This document shows, in pieces, positions 1 through 8,436 of a stretch of 64,000 nt of DNA; within the stretch, counting starts at the first letter, position 1; each line of letters starts with the position of its first letter. The translations under genes and the position numbers were made by a program. Origin of the DNA: Rhodanobacter sp. AS-Z3 (GTDB taxonomy: Bacteria > Pseudomonadota > Gammaproteobacteria > Xanthomonadales > Rhodanobacteraceae); contig NZ_CP119392.1 in assembly GCF_029224025.1 (NCBI RefSeq), forward strand, positions 1,821,001 through 1,885,000, given 5' to 3'. The notes below the pieces were generated by a model. That model saw nothing but the letters and a program-made list of their open reading frames with translations. It had not been told where the DNA came from and made no database searches.

Positions 1-890
1 ACTACACCGCGGTGGTGGTAGCCGAAGGCAACGATGCGCCAGGACTGGTCTACGTCACGCCGTATGCGGCGACCAGCATTGCCGAGTATTTCATGGAGAA
101 GGGGCGTGATGTGCTGGTCGTGTACGACGACCTGACGCAGCACGCACGCGCCTATCGCGAGCTGTCCCTGCTGCTGCGTCGGCCGCCCGGTCGCGAGGCA
201 TTCCCCGGCGATATTTTCTACATCCACTCGCGCATGCTGGAACGGGCGACGCATTTGAACGAGGAGCGCGGCAACGGTTCGCTCACCGCGTTGCCGATCA
301 TCGAAACCGAAGCGCAGGATATTTCCGCCTATATTCCGACCAATCTCATTTCGATCACTGACGGGCAGATCTATCTGTCGCCCACGCTGTTCGATCTTGG
401 CGTGTTGCCGGCGGTCGATGTCGGCAAGTCAGTATCGCGGGTGGGTGGCGCAGCGCAGCGGGCTGCCTATCGGGCGGTTGCCGGCAATATCAAGCTGGCT
501 TATGCGCAGTTCGAGGAGCTCGAATCGTTCGCCAGGTTCGGTACCCGGCTTGACGCAGCCACGCGCAAGTCGATCGACCACGGGCTGCGTATTCGTGCAT
601 GCCTCAATCAGCCCGAATCCCAGCCGATGTCGCTACTCGAACAGGTCATCGTGCTGCTGGCGTTGACGGCTGGGCTGTTGGACCCGGTGGCCCTCGACAA
701 GATGGGGGAAGCAGAACAGGGCTTGCGCAAGGCGACGGCAGAGGTTTCGGCAGACGTCAAAGATCGACTTTCCTCCGCCGATAAGTTCAGCGATGCCGAC
801 CGTCAGTCCATTCTGGATGTGGCGACGGGTGCGCTCGCGCCATTCCAGCCACCGCGCGACACCAAACCCGCCACCGCGCCCGCGACATGA
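1..890 (+). CDS. atpA: N-type F1Fo ATPase alpha subunit (3' part)
   Basis: C-terminal part of the alpha subunit of an alternative F1Fo ATPase; the reading frame is open at the window edge (codons in phase from base 3), so the N-terminal portion with the Walker A loop lies upstream. Visible alpha-subunit hallmarks are the Walker B-like strand VLVVYDDL, the [14 protein letters not shown] segment, the ITDGQIYL motif and SVSRVGG, which ends the catalytic core. The C-terminus is divergent and ends in a Pro/Ala/Thr-rich tail. It overlaps the gamma gene by an ATGA. In N-ATPase operons the order ends alpha-gamma with no separate delta gene, which is what is seen. These are known as Na+-translocating enzymes of membrane bioenergetics; ion specificity cannot be judged because subunit c is outside the window. 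Confidence 0.9.
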   Translation, partial: YTAVVVAEGNDAPGLVYVTPYAATSIAEYFMEKGRDVLVVYDDLTQHARAYRELSLLLRRPPGREAFPGDIFYIHSRMLERATHLNEERGNGSLTALPIIETEAQDISAYIPTNLISITDGQIYLSPTLFDLGVLPAVDVGKSVSRVGGAAQRAAYRAVAGNIKLAYAQFEELESFARFGTRLDAATRKSIDHGLRIRACLNQPESQPMSLLEQVIVLLALTAGLLDPVALDKMGEAEQGLRKATAEVSADVKDRLSSADKFSDADRQSILDVATGALAPFQPPRDTKPATAPAT

Positions 891-1780
891 GTGGCAACCT
901 GCAAAGCCTGCGTCGCAAAATTGATGGCGCGCGCGATCTGCAAGGCGTCGTGCGATCGATGAAGGCGTTGGCTGCGTCCAGTATCGGCCAATACGAAAAG
1001 GCCGTTCGATCCCTGGCTGACTATCGCCGCACCGTGGAACTGAGTCTGGCCGTGTCGTTGCGCGAGGGCGTTTCAACGCCGTTGGCAACCCGGAGAAAGG
1101 TGGCGATCAAATCCATCGGCGCGATTGTTCTTGGCTCGGACCAGGGCCTGGTTGGTGGATTCAACGAAGTGTTGGCTGAGTTCGTGTCGGGCACGCTCAC
1201 AGCGCTGCCCGGCAAGGTCAAGAAAATATGGGCGGTGGGTGAGCGTATCCAGTTGCTGATGAGGGATATCGAGCCAGCACACACCGTCGCTTTGTCTGTT
1301 CCTGGCTCCGTGCACGGCATAACGCCACTCGTCGGTCAGCTGCTTATCGACATCGAGGCGGCACGCGAGCGCGGCGAAGTCGAGAACATTCATGTTTTTT
1401 ACAATCATCCCAAATCGGGTGCTGTCTACGAACCGGTGAGCACGCAACTGCTGCCACTGGATCGGGAGTGGGGCCATGCGTTCGCGGCGATTCCCTGGCC
1501 GAGCAACAACGTGCCGCAAATCATCGGACCGGCTGCGCCGGCGTTGCAGGCATTTATCCGGGAATATCTGTTTGTGGTTCTGTATCAGGCCTGCGCGGAA
1601 TCCCTGGCCAGCGAAAACGGCAGTCGGCTGGCAGCGATGCAGCGGGCTGAAAAGAACATCCAGGACATGCTGGAGACTTTGAACGGCAGCTTCCGGCGGA
1701 TTCGACAGGAGTCCATCGACGAGGAATTGTTCGATGTCATCGCCGGTTACGAAGCGCTGGCGGGAAAGTTGTCGCCGTGA
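887..1780 (+). CDS. atpG: N-type F1Fo ATPase gamma subunit
   Basis: Gamma (rotor shaft) subunit of the alternative ATPase, 297 residues. The N-terminal helix ([21 protein letters not shown]) and the C-terminal segment ([20 protein letters not shown]) match the two ends of gamma that form the central coiled coil. The middle (about 75-230) is more divergent, with the [10 protein letters not shown] loop typical of gamma. It starts with ATG overlapping the alpha stop (ATGA), implying translational coupling, and it is the last gene of the operon. The N-ATPase assignment rests on divergence from housekeeping gamma and on the lack of an intervening delta. Confidence 0.9.
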   Translation: MSGNLQSLRRKIDGARDLQGVVRSMKALAASSIGQYEKAVRSLADYRRTVELSLAVSLREGVSTPLATRRKVAIKSIGAIVLGSDQGLVGGFNEVLAEFVSGTLTALPGKVKKIWAVGERIQLLMRDIEPAHTVALSVPGSVHGITPLVGQLLIDIEAARERGEVENIHVFYNHPKSGAVYEPVSTQLLPLDREWGHAFAAIPWPSNNVPQIIGPAAPALQAFIREYLFVVLYQACAESLASENGSRLAAMQRAEKNIQDMLETLNGSFRRIRQESIDEELFDVIAGYEALAGKLSP

Positions 1781-2259
1781 TGGGACCGCCGAAGGTCAAC
1801 GCGAGTCACCGCTGAACCCTGCGCGTTTGAGGGCTCTTGCCAGATCAGGAGATGCCCGCGTCAACTGCCACCGCAAACGGCGGCGGTAGTTGTCGATCAT
1901 TCGCACCACGGGGCCCTGATTGAAGCCGAGGTGCCCGGGCGAAATCTAGCGGGCAGCGTGGGCTGGTTTGTTGGCGCAAGGCCGATTGATGGTTGCCTGA
2001 AGCCCGACGGAACCCCGTCGTGAGGGTTCAGTTTGTTGACCAGTCATCGATGGACGACCGGTTGCCTGGCGGGCGTCTACGGGGATGTCGACAGCTTTCC
2101 GTGGGCGAGGAAAGCGAAGCAATGGCGGGGAATAAGGGGGAGCGGGCAATCAGGTCGGAAACCGGCGCCAGTCCCGTCAAAGCTGGCGCGCCCCTGCAAG
2201 CAGGCGCATTGGCACGTAGGGCGCGCCAAAGAAAATCTGTCAGCTGGCGTGCGGGCTTG
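1781..2259. other. gene-poor stretch after the ATPase operon
   Basis: 479 bases with no intact gene I can defend. Reading frames exist on both strands but have unnatural composition. The only recognisable content is a decayed glycoamylase-like C-terminus on the minus strand near 1796-2014. No transposase remnants, tRNA or obvious terminator were seen. Confidence 0.6.
1796..2014 (-). pseudogene. remnant of a glycoamylase-like (NdvB-type) C-terminus
   Basis: Reading the minus strand downward from about 2014, a frame contains GLQATIN, then an in-frame TAG at 1946-1948, then ISPGHLGFNQGPVVRMIDNY, RRRLRWQL and a stop at 1796-1798. The block QGPVV-MI-NYR--L-W-L matches what I remember as the C-terminal signature of glycoamylase-like domains (PF10091; usually D/NQGPIVVMIENYRSGLLWKL). 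In the family an aromatic residue, often Trp, precedes the ISP/SP segment, so the TAG is probably a former TGG. No start or upstream catalytic part remains in the window. What I see is the motif and the stop; the family assignment is from memory. Confidence 0.5.
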
Positions 2260-2664
2260 TTACGCAGGCTCAGATATTCGGCGTCGCGAACCGATAGGCT
2301 TGAAGCATCGCATGATGTTTGCACGGGTTACGGCGAAGAACGACCGACGCTGGCCGTGGAACAGCAGAAGCTGCGTGCCAAAGAACAACAGCGCGACGTC
2401 GAGCAGTACCGGGTCGAACAGGAAGCTCAGTGCGGCCAGTTCCGGAGTCGTGATGAGGATGACGATGGCAAATGTGGCGGTGACCGCGAGCAAGACCCGC
2501 CACCACCGTTGCTTCAGTCGGCGTTTGCGCGGCAATCCTGCTGGCAGATCGGTTCGCATGCTGGCGTCGTGGAAGGCTGCGTATGGGCCATATTCACTTG
2601 CCATGCTGGCTGGGTGAATCGGCACCGGAAGTATCGTTTGTGGAGGCTCAGGCGCGAGTGTCAT
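2260..2664 (-). CDS. small hypothetical membrane protein
   Basis: 134 residues, not assigned to a family. The N-terminal third is hydrophilic and ends in a basic patch (PRKRRLKQRWWR). Then come two hydrophobic stretches (VLLAVTATFAIVILIT and DPVLLDVALLFFGTQLLLF) fitting a two-helix membrane protein with positive-inside flanks, and a basic tail. The start could also be the Met at residue 21 (MASEYGPY). It lies upstream of the c-di-GMP protein on the same strand with a gap of about 50 bases. The overlapping plus-strand frame has unnatural composition, so this strand is preferred, but it remains a hypothetical gene. Confidence 0.55.
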   Translation of the reverse strand: MTLAPEPPQTILPVPIHPASMASEYGPYAAFHDASMRTDLPAGLPRKRRLKQRWWRVLLAVTATFAIVILITTPELAALSFLFDPVLLDVALLFFGTQLLLFHGQRRSFFAVTRANIMRCFKPIGSRRRISEPA

Positions 2665-2718
2665 GACTGAGCTGCATCGGCGTTTGGTGATGCAATGCTA
2701 CCTGGTTGGTGCGGGCAC

Positions 2719-5700
2719 TTATGACAGGCGGCGGCCCGAGGCCGGTTCAAGAAACAATGTCTCGAAACTCTCACGTGGTATCGGCTTGCTGAAGAAATAG
2801 CCTTGCATCTCGTCACAGCCAAGCACGCGCAGCAGGCGCAGTTGTTCATTGGTCTCGACGCCTTCGGCCACCACTTTCAAGCGCAGCGAATGGGCCAGGT
2901 TGATGATGGTGGCGACCAATGAAAGCCCCTCCGGGCCGGCCGTCATGTCGACCACGAACGAGCGATCTATTTTCAGCACGTCAAGCGGCAATCGCGCGAG
3001 GTAGCTCAGCGAGGAGAAGCCGGTGCCGAAGTCATCAATGGCAATGCTCACACCCATGTCGCGAATGGCTTGCAGAGTGGCCACACTGTGTTTGACGTCG
3101 GCCATGATCAGGCTTTCGGTGATCTCCAGTTCCAGACCCTGATTCATGCGCTCGTCACGGGCGACGACCTTTTCCAGATCATCAATGAAGTTGCGATGGC
3201 GCAATTGCAGTGGTGAGACGTTGACGGCAATACGCACGCCGGCCCTGCCAGAATCGAGCCACCCCAGGTAGTCTTCGGCGGCCTGGTGCAGTGCCCAGCG
3301 GCCCACCTCCTTGATCAATCCGGTTTCCTCAAGTACCGGAATGAACTGGTCGGGCAGCATGAGCCCGGAACGGGGGTTGTTCCAGCGAATCAGCGCTTCC
3401 GCACCGATCACCTTGCTGTTGGCAATGTTTACCTTGGGCTGGTAATACAGCACGAATTCGCCGTGGTCGAGCGCACTGCGCAACTGATTTTCCAGACTCA
3501 GTTTGCTGGCTACCCGCTCCGTCATGCGCTTTCGGTAAAACAGGTAGGAATCACCGCTGGCCTTGGCCTGCTTGAGTGCTGCCTCGGCGTTCCTGAAGAG
3601 AATGTCGACGGTGGAGCCGTCGTGTGGATACACGGCCATGCCCACCTTCGCCGTGATCAGCAGCACCGCATCATTGAGATGGAACGGGGTGTTCTGCAAT
3701 GCCTCGATGGTATTTTCGACGAGTGCCGAAAGCTCGTGATGGAGCCTGACTTCGGGCATGACCACGGCAAAATGATCGGCATCGATACGGGCTACCAGGC
3801 TGGCGTCGCCGACGTTGATCGAAAGCCACTCCGCCACCTGCTTGAGTAACGAGTCACCTGCACCGCGGCCGAGACTGTCGTTGATGTTCTTGAATCGTTC
3901 CAGGTCGATCAACCCAATGGCCAGTCGATGCCGGCGGGTGGCGGCACTACGGATGTACTGCGCCAGTCGTTCGAGAAAAAGGCTGCGATTGGCAAGCCCT
4001 GTTAGCACGTCATAGTAGGAAAGATAACTGAGTCGTTTCTGCTGGTTGACGTGATCGATGGCGAGCGCAATGTTGGCCGCCACCTCTTGCAGCAACGTCA
4101 ACTCTTCTTGATGAAAGGAATCGATATGCTTGGAATACAAGGCCAGCACGCCATGCGTCTCGCCTACCGCCATCAGCGGAAGCACGACCACCGAACGAAC
4201 CCCTTCCTCTGCGTATCTATGGCCAAGACTGAGTTGCGGGTCATTGAGCGAGTTGTTCGAAACAATCGGCCCGCGCTCACGGATGGCACGTGAGACCATG
4301 GTGGTCGAAGTCGCTTGATCGAGTGCGAGGTTTGCCCTGACTTCGGCCAGTAAATCGTCGCTCTTGCCGGCGGAGGCTACTGGAACTACCGTGCCAGTCT
4401 GGTGATCAATCATGGCGACCATCGCCATGTGGAATCCAGCGGCTTCGACGGCGATCCGGCACGATTCTCGAAAGAGCTCGTCGCAATCGGCTACGCGAAC
4501 AATCAGTGAATTGATGCCGCTGAGCACGGCATGCACGCGAGTGAGATGGGTCAGCCGAATCTGTTCCAGCCGGCGCTCGGTAATATCCATCGCCAGGCCT
4601 TCGACGATGAATTCCCCATCTTCCACCCGGCTGTCGATGGCGCGATCGTAAAACCAGTGCCAATTCCCTGCGGCATCGATGATGCGGTATTCGATCTGGA
4701 ACGGCACGCCGGTTTCCTGGTAGGTTTGGAAGGCCAGGGTGATGCCTGCGGCGTCCTCGGGATGAATGGATGTACTCCACAGCATCGGGTGGGCGAGCAT
4801 GTGCTCCACCGAATAGCCGAGAATTGCAGTGACCCTCGCTGAATAGTAGATACCGCCCTTGCTGCGGGAATAGCGGTAGACGATATCCGGCGAGTTCTCG
4901 ATCAGCCGCCGGTAGCGACGCTCGCTACGTTGCAGCGACTGCTCTGCGTTGCTGCGCTCGGTGATGTCGCGGAAGTACAAGACGCGACCATAATGCAGGC
5001 CGTTCGATCCGTTGCAGGCGGCGGAATAGCGATCCACCTTCCGGCCATCTTTAAGCGACATTTCTGCATGACTTGCCTCGTCGCGGTGCTCGTTCAGATA
5101 GTGAACGCGCGCAGCAAATACTTCCGGGTTTTCGAGCTTCTCAGTGATTGCCTGAAACACCGGTGCACTCGGCCCCTCACCGGCCAGCTCGGGCGGAAGC
5201 TGCCACAGATCGAGGAAATGCTGGTTGCAGGAGGTGATCTGACCATTGCCGTCAACCACCAGGATGGCGTCGGGTGATGCCTCCTGTTGTGTCTTGAGAA
5301 CGGCATTCTGGAGAACGACTCGCTCGTTCGCCTGGCGGCGTTGGGACTCGCGCGAGAAGTTGTCGAGCGCGAAACTGATGTCGGTGGCCATGTCCAGCAA
5401 AAGGTTGCGGGTCGCTTCGTCAAAAGCGGCGACTCGATCCGAATACAGGATGAATACGCCGACGATAACGCTGTCGCGGTACAGCGGCAGGGCAGCCACC
5501 GAAACCAGGCCAGCGAGTGCAGCATGAGCACGCCACGGTGCGGTGGTTGGGTCGGCCAGAACATCCTGACACCAATAGATACGTGTCTCGCGAATGGCTG
5601 TGCCTATGGGGCCGCGACCGAACGGACTGCTGCCATCGGACGAGGCGTGGATGGCGCTTACGTAACCGGTGTCGTCGCCGAAACTGGCCACGGGTTGCAC

Positions 5701-6306
5701 GGCCAGGGTGTCTGGTTCGAGCCAGCCGATCCACGCCATCTTCATGCCGCCCAATTGCACGGCGGTACGGCAGACCAGCGGAAACAGTTCCTCTTCCGGG
5801 ATGCGGTGCACGATCGCCCGGTTGGTTTCACTCAGGGCAGCATCCAGACGTGCGTGGCGAGCGGATTCTGCCTCAGCAGCCTTGCGCTTGCCGATATCGC
5901 GCAGGTTGCACTGGGCGATCTTGACGCCGTCACTGTCACTAATACTGCCCACAAACTCGACGTCAACAGGGGTGCCGTCTCGGCTGGTGAGCGGGAAGTT
6001 TTCGCAACGGATGTGGCGGCTGCTTTGCAGTTGGACAAAGACGGCATGCCGTTCGGCCTGCCCGGTGGGCGAACCCAAATCCCACAACGCTGTGCCGAGC
6101 AATTCGGCCTGCGAATAGCCCAACAGGCGGGTAAGGCTGGGGTTTACGTCCTCGATTTGGCCGGTGTTTGCATTGACCAGCAGGATGCCGTCTTCAGCGC
6201 CCTCGAACATGCTGCGGTAGCGACTGTCGGACATTTCCATACCTGCGGGCTTCTGCTCGCCAGATCCGTCATTAGTCGACAAGGGCAACTCGGGTGGGCC
6301 ATGCAT
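2719..6306 (-). CDS. PAS-GAF-PAS-PAS-GAF-GGDEF-EAL c-di-GMP phosphodiesterase
   Basis: 1195-residue soluble multidomain signalling protein. In order: PAS (about 27-145, FEGAEDGILLVN), GAF (about 165-315), PAS (about 335-450, PDAILVVDGNGQI), PAS (about 460-580), GAF (about 595-750), GGDEF (about 770-925) and EAL (about 940-1190). The GGDEF signature is replaced by DADHF near 842-846, so cyclase activity is unlikely. The EAL domain is canonical: EALIRW at 970, TESLIM, DDFGTGFSSLSYL, LKIDRSF, VAEGVET and MQGYFFSKP keep the metal- and substrate-binding residues. It is probably a phosphodiesterase regulated by its sensory domains. No transmembrane segment is seen. It is followed closely by the small membrane protein on the same strand. 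Confidence 0.9.
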   Translation of the reverse strand: MHGPPELPLSTNDGSGEQKPAGMEMSDSRYRSMFEGAEDGILLVNANTGQIEDVNPSLTRLLGYSQAELLGTALWDLGSPTGQAERHAVFVQLQSSRHIRCENFPLTSRDGTPVDVEFVGSISDSDGVKIAQCNLRDIGKRKAAEAESARHARLDAALSETNRAIVHRIPEEELFPLVCRTAVQLGGMKMAWIGWLEPDTLAVQPVASFGDDTGYVSAIHASSDGSSPFGRGPIGTAIRETRIYWCQDVLADPTTAPWRAHAALAGLVSVAALPLYRDSVIVGVFILYSDRVAAFDEATRNLLLDMATDISFALDNFSRESQRRQANERVVLQNAVLKTQQEASPDAILVVDGNGQITSCNQHFLDLWQLPPELAGEGPSAPVFQAITEKLENPEVFAARVHYLNEHRDEASHAEMSLKDGRKVDRYSAACNGSNGLHYGRVLYFRDITERSNAEQSLQRSERRYRRLIENSPDIVYRYSRSKGGIYYSARVTAILGYSVEHMLAHPMLWSTSIHPEDAAGITLAFQTYQETGVPFQIEYRIIDAAGNWHWFYDRAIDSRVEDGEFIVEGLAMDITERRLEQIRLTHLTRVHAVLSGINSLIVRVADCDELFRESCRIAVEAAGFHMAMVAMIDHQTGTVVPVASAGKSDDLLAEVRANLALDQATSTTMVSRAIRERGPIVSNNSLNDPQLSLGHRYAEEGVRSVVVLPLMAVGETHGVLALYSKHIDSFHQEELTLLQEVAANIALAIDHVNQQKRLSYLSYYDVLTGLANRSLFLERLAQYIRSAATRRHRLAIGLIDLERFKNINDSLGRGAGDSLLKQVAEWLSINVGDASLVARIDADHFAVVMPEVRLHHELSALVENTIEALQNTPFHLNDAVLLITAKVGMAVYPHDGSTVDILFRNAEAALKQAKASGDSYLFYRKRMTERVASKLSLENQLRSALDHGEFVLYYQPKVNIANSKVIGAEALIRWNNPRSGLMLPDQFIPVLEETGLIKEVGRWALHQAAEDYLGWLDSGRAGVRIAVNVSPLQLRHRNFIDDLEKVVARDERMNQGLELEITESLIMADVKHSVATLQAIRDMGVSIAIDDFGTGFSSLSYLARLPLDVLKIDRSFVVDMTAGPEGLSLVATIINLAHSLRLKVVAEGVETNEQLRLLRVLGCDEMQGYFFSKPIPRESFETLFLEPASGRRLS

Positions 6307-6514
6307 GAAACGGAACTCTGAACGCCTCGGAAAAGCGCCTGAGTTTCATCCTAGCAGGCTGATCAGGCCGCTGGTCAAGGCCATGTTGAGATAGCGTGAA
6401 GGAATCAGGCGACATTTCACAAAAGCAGGCCGTGGCGGCGATGGGTGGCGACCGATTGTGATTTTTTCTGCAGCCAGGCGAATCATGGAGTGACCACAAC
6501 GGAGTGCGACCTTG

Positions 6515-7036
6515 ATGACAGCCAGGAAACAGCAGCGGCACTTCGAGCTGCTGCTGCACGGGCATCGACGCGTCGTCTTCAAGGTGGCGGGGCTCTACAG
6601 CCGCAGCGCCGCGGATCGGGACGACCTGGTGCAGGAGATCAGCGCGCAACTGTGGCGCTCGTTCGGCAGTTACGACGAAGCGCGGGCGAAGTTTTCCACC
6701 TGGCTGTACCGGATTGCGCTGAACGTGGCGATCTCGCAGGCACGGCGCGAGCGCTGGTCGGAGTCCGATCGCTTCGAACCGCTGGACGCACATCACCTGG
6801 AAACCGTCGGTGGTGGCGAGGGCATCACCGAACAGGACGACCGATTGACCGCGTTGTACGCGTTCATCGGACAGCTCGATCCGCTCAATCGCGCATTGAT
6901 TCTGCTCTATCTGGAAGACCGCAATTACGGCGAAATGGCCGAGATTCTGGGCATCAGCGAAACCAACGTGGCGACCAAGATCAGTCGCATCAAACAGAAA
7001 CTGCGCGGCCAGATGACCGCGCCCACCGGAGCATGA
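6515..7036 (+). CDS. ECF-type RNA polymerase sigma factor
   Basis: 173 residues with the two sigma-70 regions. Region 2 (about 10-80) has DRDDLVQEISAQLWRSFGSYD and FSTWLYRIALNVA. Region 4 (about 110-165) has LDPLNRALILLYLEDRNYGEMAEILGISETNVATKISR, given here as a span, a clear helix-turn-helix. ATG 6515 is preferred over the TTG three bases upstream; GGAG at 6501-6504 serves as ribosome site. The next gene overlaps by ATGA and encodes a membrane protein, the usual place for an anti-sigma partner. Subgroup and target genes are unknown. Confidence 0.9.
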   Translation: MTARKQQRHFELLLHGHRRVVFKVAGLYSRSAADRDDLVQEISAQLWRSFGSYDEARAKFSTWLYRIALNVAISQARRERWSESDRFEPLDAHHLETVGGGEGITEQDDRLTALYAFIGQLDPLNRALILLYLEDRNYGEMAEILGISETNVATKISRIKQKLRGQMTAPTGA

Positions 7037-7704
7037 CGATGGAACTCGATGAGTTGAAACAGGCATGGGCGCGCATGGAGATCCGCCAAGAGGGCATGGA
7101 GGAACTGCTGCGGCAGGACTTTCGGGATCGGCGGATGGAGAAGTCGCGCGCCTCGATGCGCCGATCGCTGTGGTGGCTGGGGCTGGAAGTGGGGGGCTGG
7201 ATCGTCTTTGTGGTGTGGGCGGCCACGTTCTGGGTGACACACCGACATACGCCGCATCTGCTGTTGATGGGCCTGCTGCTGCACGTGTATGGCATCGGCG
7301 CGATCTGGTCGTGTGCCACGCAACTGTTCCTGCTGGCGCGGATCTTTCTGTTCGATGCGCCGGTGCTGGTGTTGCAGCGCAGGCTGGCCCAACTGCGGCG
7401 GTTCCGTGTCTACAGCACGCTGGCGCTCGGCCTGCCGTGGTGGTGCCTTTGGTTGTTGGTGCCACTGGTGGCGATCGCGGACTTTGGCGGCGTGGATTTG
7501 TACGCGGCGGGAGCGTCCTGGATTTGGGCGAACATGGCGGTGGGGCTGGTCGGTATGGCAGTCAGCGTGTGGCTGGCGCGTCGTTTCGCGGGACGGCCTG
7601 TCCGCTCGCCATTCCTGCAGCGCATCGTCGACGACATGAGCGGTCGCAACCTGCTCGGCGCGTCGCGGCAACTGGACGAGATTGCACGCTTCGAACGGGT
7701 GTGA
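7033..7704 (+). CDS. membrane protein co-transcribed with the sigma factor, possible anti-sigma
   Basis: 223 residues, starting with ATG overlapping the sigma stop (ATGA). A charged cytoplasmic N-terminus (ELDELKQAWARMEIRQEGME) of about 45 residues is followed by four predicted membrane segments (LEVGGWIVFVVWAATFWV; LLLMGLLLHVYGIGAIW; LALGLPWWCLWLLVPLVAI; WIWANMAVGLVGMAVSVWL) and a C-terminal tail ending near FERV. No zinc-binding HxxxCxxC anti-sigma motif is present. Overlap with the sigma gene suggests it senses an envelope signal and controls that sigma, but this is context only. Confidence 0.75.
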   Translation: MTMELDELKQAWARMEIRQEGMEELLRQDFRDRRMEKSRASMRRSLWWLGLEVGGWIVFVVWAATFWVTHRHTPHLLLMGLLLHVYGIGAIWSCATQLFLLARIFLFDAPVLVLQRRLAQLRRFRVYSTLALGLPWWCLWLLVPLVAIADFGGVDLYAAGASWIWANMAVGLVGMAVSVWLARRFAGRPVRSPFLQRIVDDMSGRNLLGASRQLDEIARFERV

Positions 7705-7778
7705 TGGCGGGGCATATCGTGCCGATGCGGAGGGCGGTCATGGCGCGCCGCTGTTGGCCGGGCGGGTGTTGAACGGCA

Positions 7779-7806
7779 AGAGCCGGCGGGCCGCGCCCGC
7801 CCTGCG
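7779..7806 (+). repeat. REP-like palindrome, copy 1
   Basis: AGAGCCGGCGGGC followed by GCCCGCCCTGCG forms a GC-rich palindrome (GGCGGGC / GCCCGCC). A nearly identical copy in the same orientation lies at 8382-8409, so the thioesterase gene sits between two copies. Fits the REP family common in xanthomonads. Confidence 0.6.
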
Positions 7807-7809
7807 TGA

Positions 7810-8262
7810 TCAGCGCGCCTTCGGCTTCAGCCGCACATAGATCTGCTTGCGTACTACCGCGACGACCTTGCCGGAGGCAGTGGTGACTTCAGTCTCGAAC
7901 CAACGCAACACTTTTTCGCCACCAGCGGCGGCGGTGCGCAGTTCCTCGACCACGCCGGCGTCGAGCTTGAAGTGGGCGTAAACGTCTTCGTAACCGGGCG
8001 CCACGAAGTCGATGCTGCCGGCCTTGTCCCACACGTAGTAGTCGCCGCCGAGCTGATGCATCGCCAGCAGCATCCAGAACGGGTCGACCATGGCGAACAG
8101 GTTGCCGCCGAATTGGCTTTTCACGTAATTGCGGTTCCACGGGCGTAGCCGCAGCACCACCTTGGCTTCGGTGTAATCGTCGCTCAGCGACTGCAGGCGA
8201 ATCGCATTGACCAGGAACGGCGGCCACAGGTTGAGCAGGTGGCGGAAGGTGGAGGCGCGCAT
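7810..8262 (-). CDS. DUF4442 hot-dog fold thioesterase-like protein
   Basis: 150 residues, matching the DUF4442 (YiiD C-terminal-like) hot-dog family of putative acyl-CoA thioesterases. Recognisable segments are MRASTFRHLLNLWPPFL at the start, AKVVLRLRPWNRNYV, GGNLFAMVDPFWMLLAM and IDFVAPGYEDVYAHF. A longer reading frame to 8412 would translate a REP-like repeat, so the internal ATG at 8260-8262 is chosen even though no strong ribosome site is visible. Single-gene transcript flanked by repeats. Substrate unknown. Confidence 0.8.
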   Translation of the reverse strand: MRASTFRHLLNLWPPFLVNAIRLQSLSDDYTEAKVVLRLRPWNRNYVKSQFGGNLFAMVDPFWMLLAMHQLGGDYYVWDKAGSIDFVAPGYEDVYAHFKLDAGVVEELRTAAAGGEKVLRWFETEVTTASGKVVAVVRKQIYVRLKPKAR

Positions 8263-8336
8263 GGAGGCTCGCAAGACGGGTGAGCGGCCAAGTTTACCTG
8301 AACGTACGCCATAGTATGGAATGGAATGCGCCATTC

Positions 8337-8409
8337 CGTAGGGCAGGCATTGCCACCCGTTCTTCATTCCGTCGGGGAGCGAGAGCCGGCGGGCAGTGCC
8401 CGCCCTACG
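8337..8409. repeat. pair of inverted REP-like palindromes (BIME-like)
   Basis: Two REP-like units head to head. The unit at 8337-8358 (starting CGTAGGGCAGGC) is, when reverse complemented, identical at 18 of 22 positions to the unit at 8388-8409 (ending CCCGCCCTACG). They are separated by about 29 bases and can form one large hairpin. The right unit is the second copy of the element at 7779-7806. Confidence 0.6.
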
Positions 8410-8436
8410 CATGTTTGCGACTCCCGATTCACCGCT

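Noticed and set aside
1993..2670. 225-residue plus-strand frame in the gene-poor stretch
   Set aside because: Arg/Gln/Cys-rich with no hydrophobic core; the overlapping minus-strand frame has two clear membrane helices and is preferred.
5287..6321. 344-residue plus-strand frame over the PAS/GAF part
   Set aside because: Antisense shadow of the c-di-GMP protein; no ribosome site or recognisable fold.
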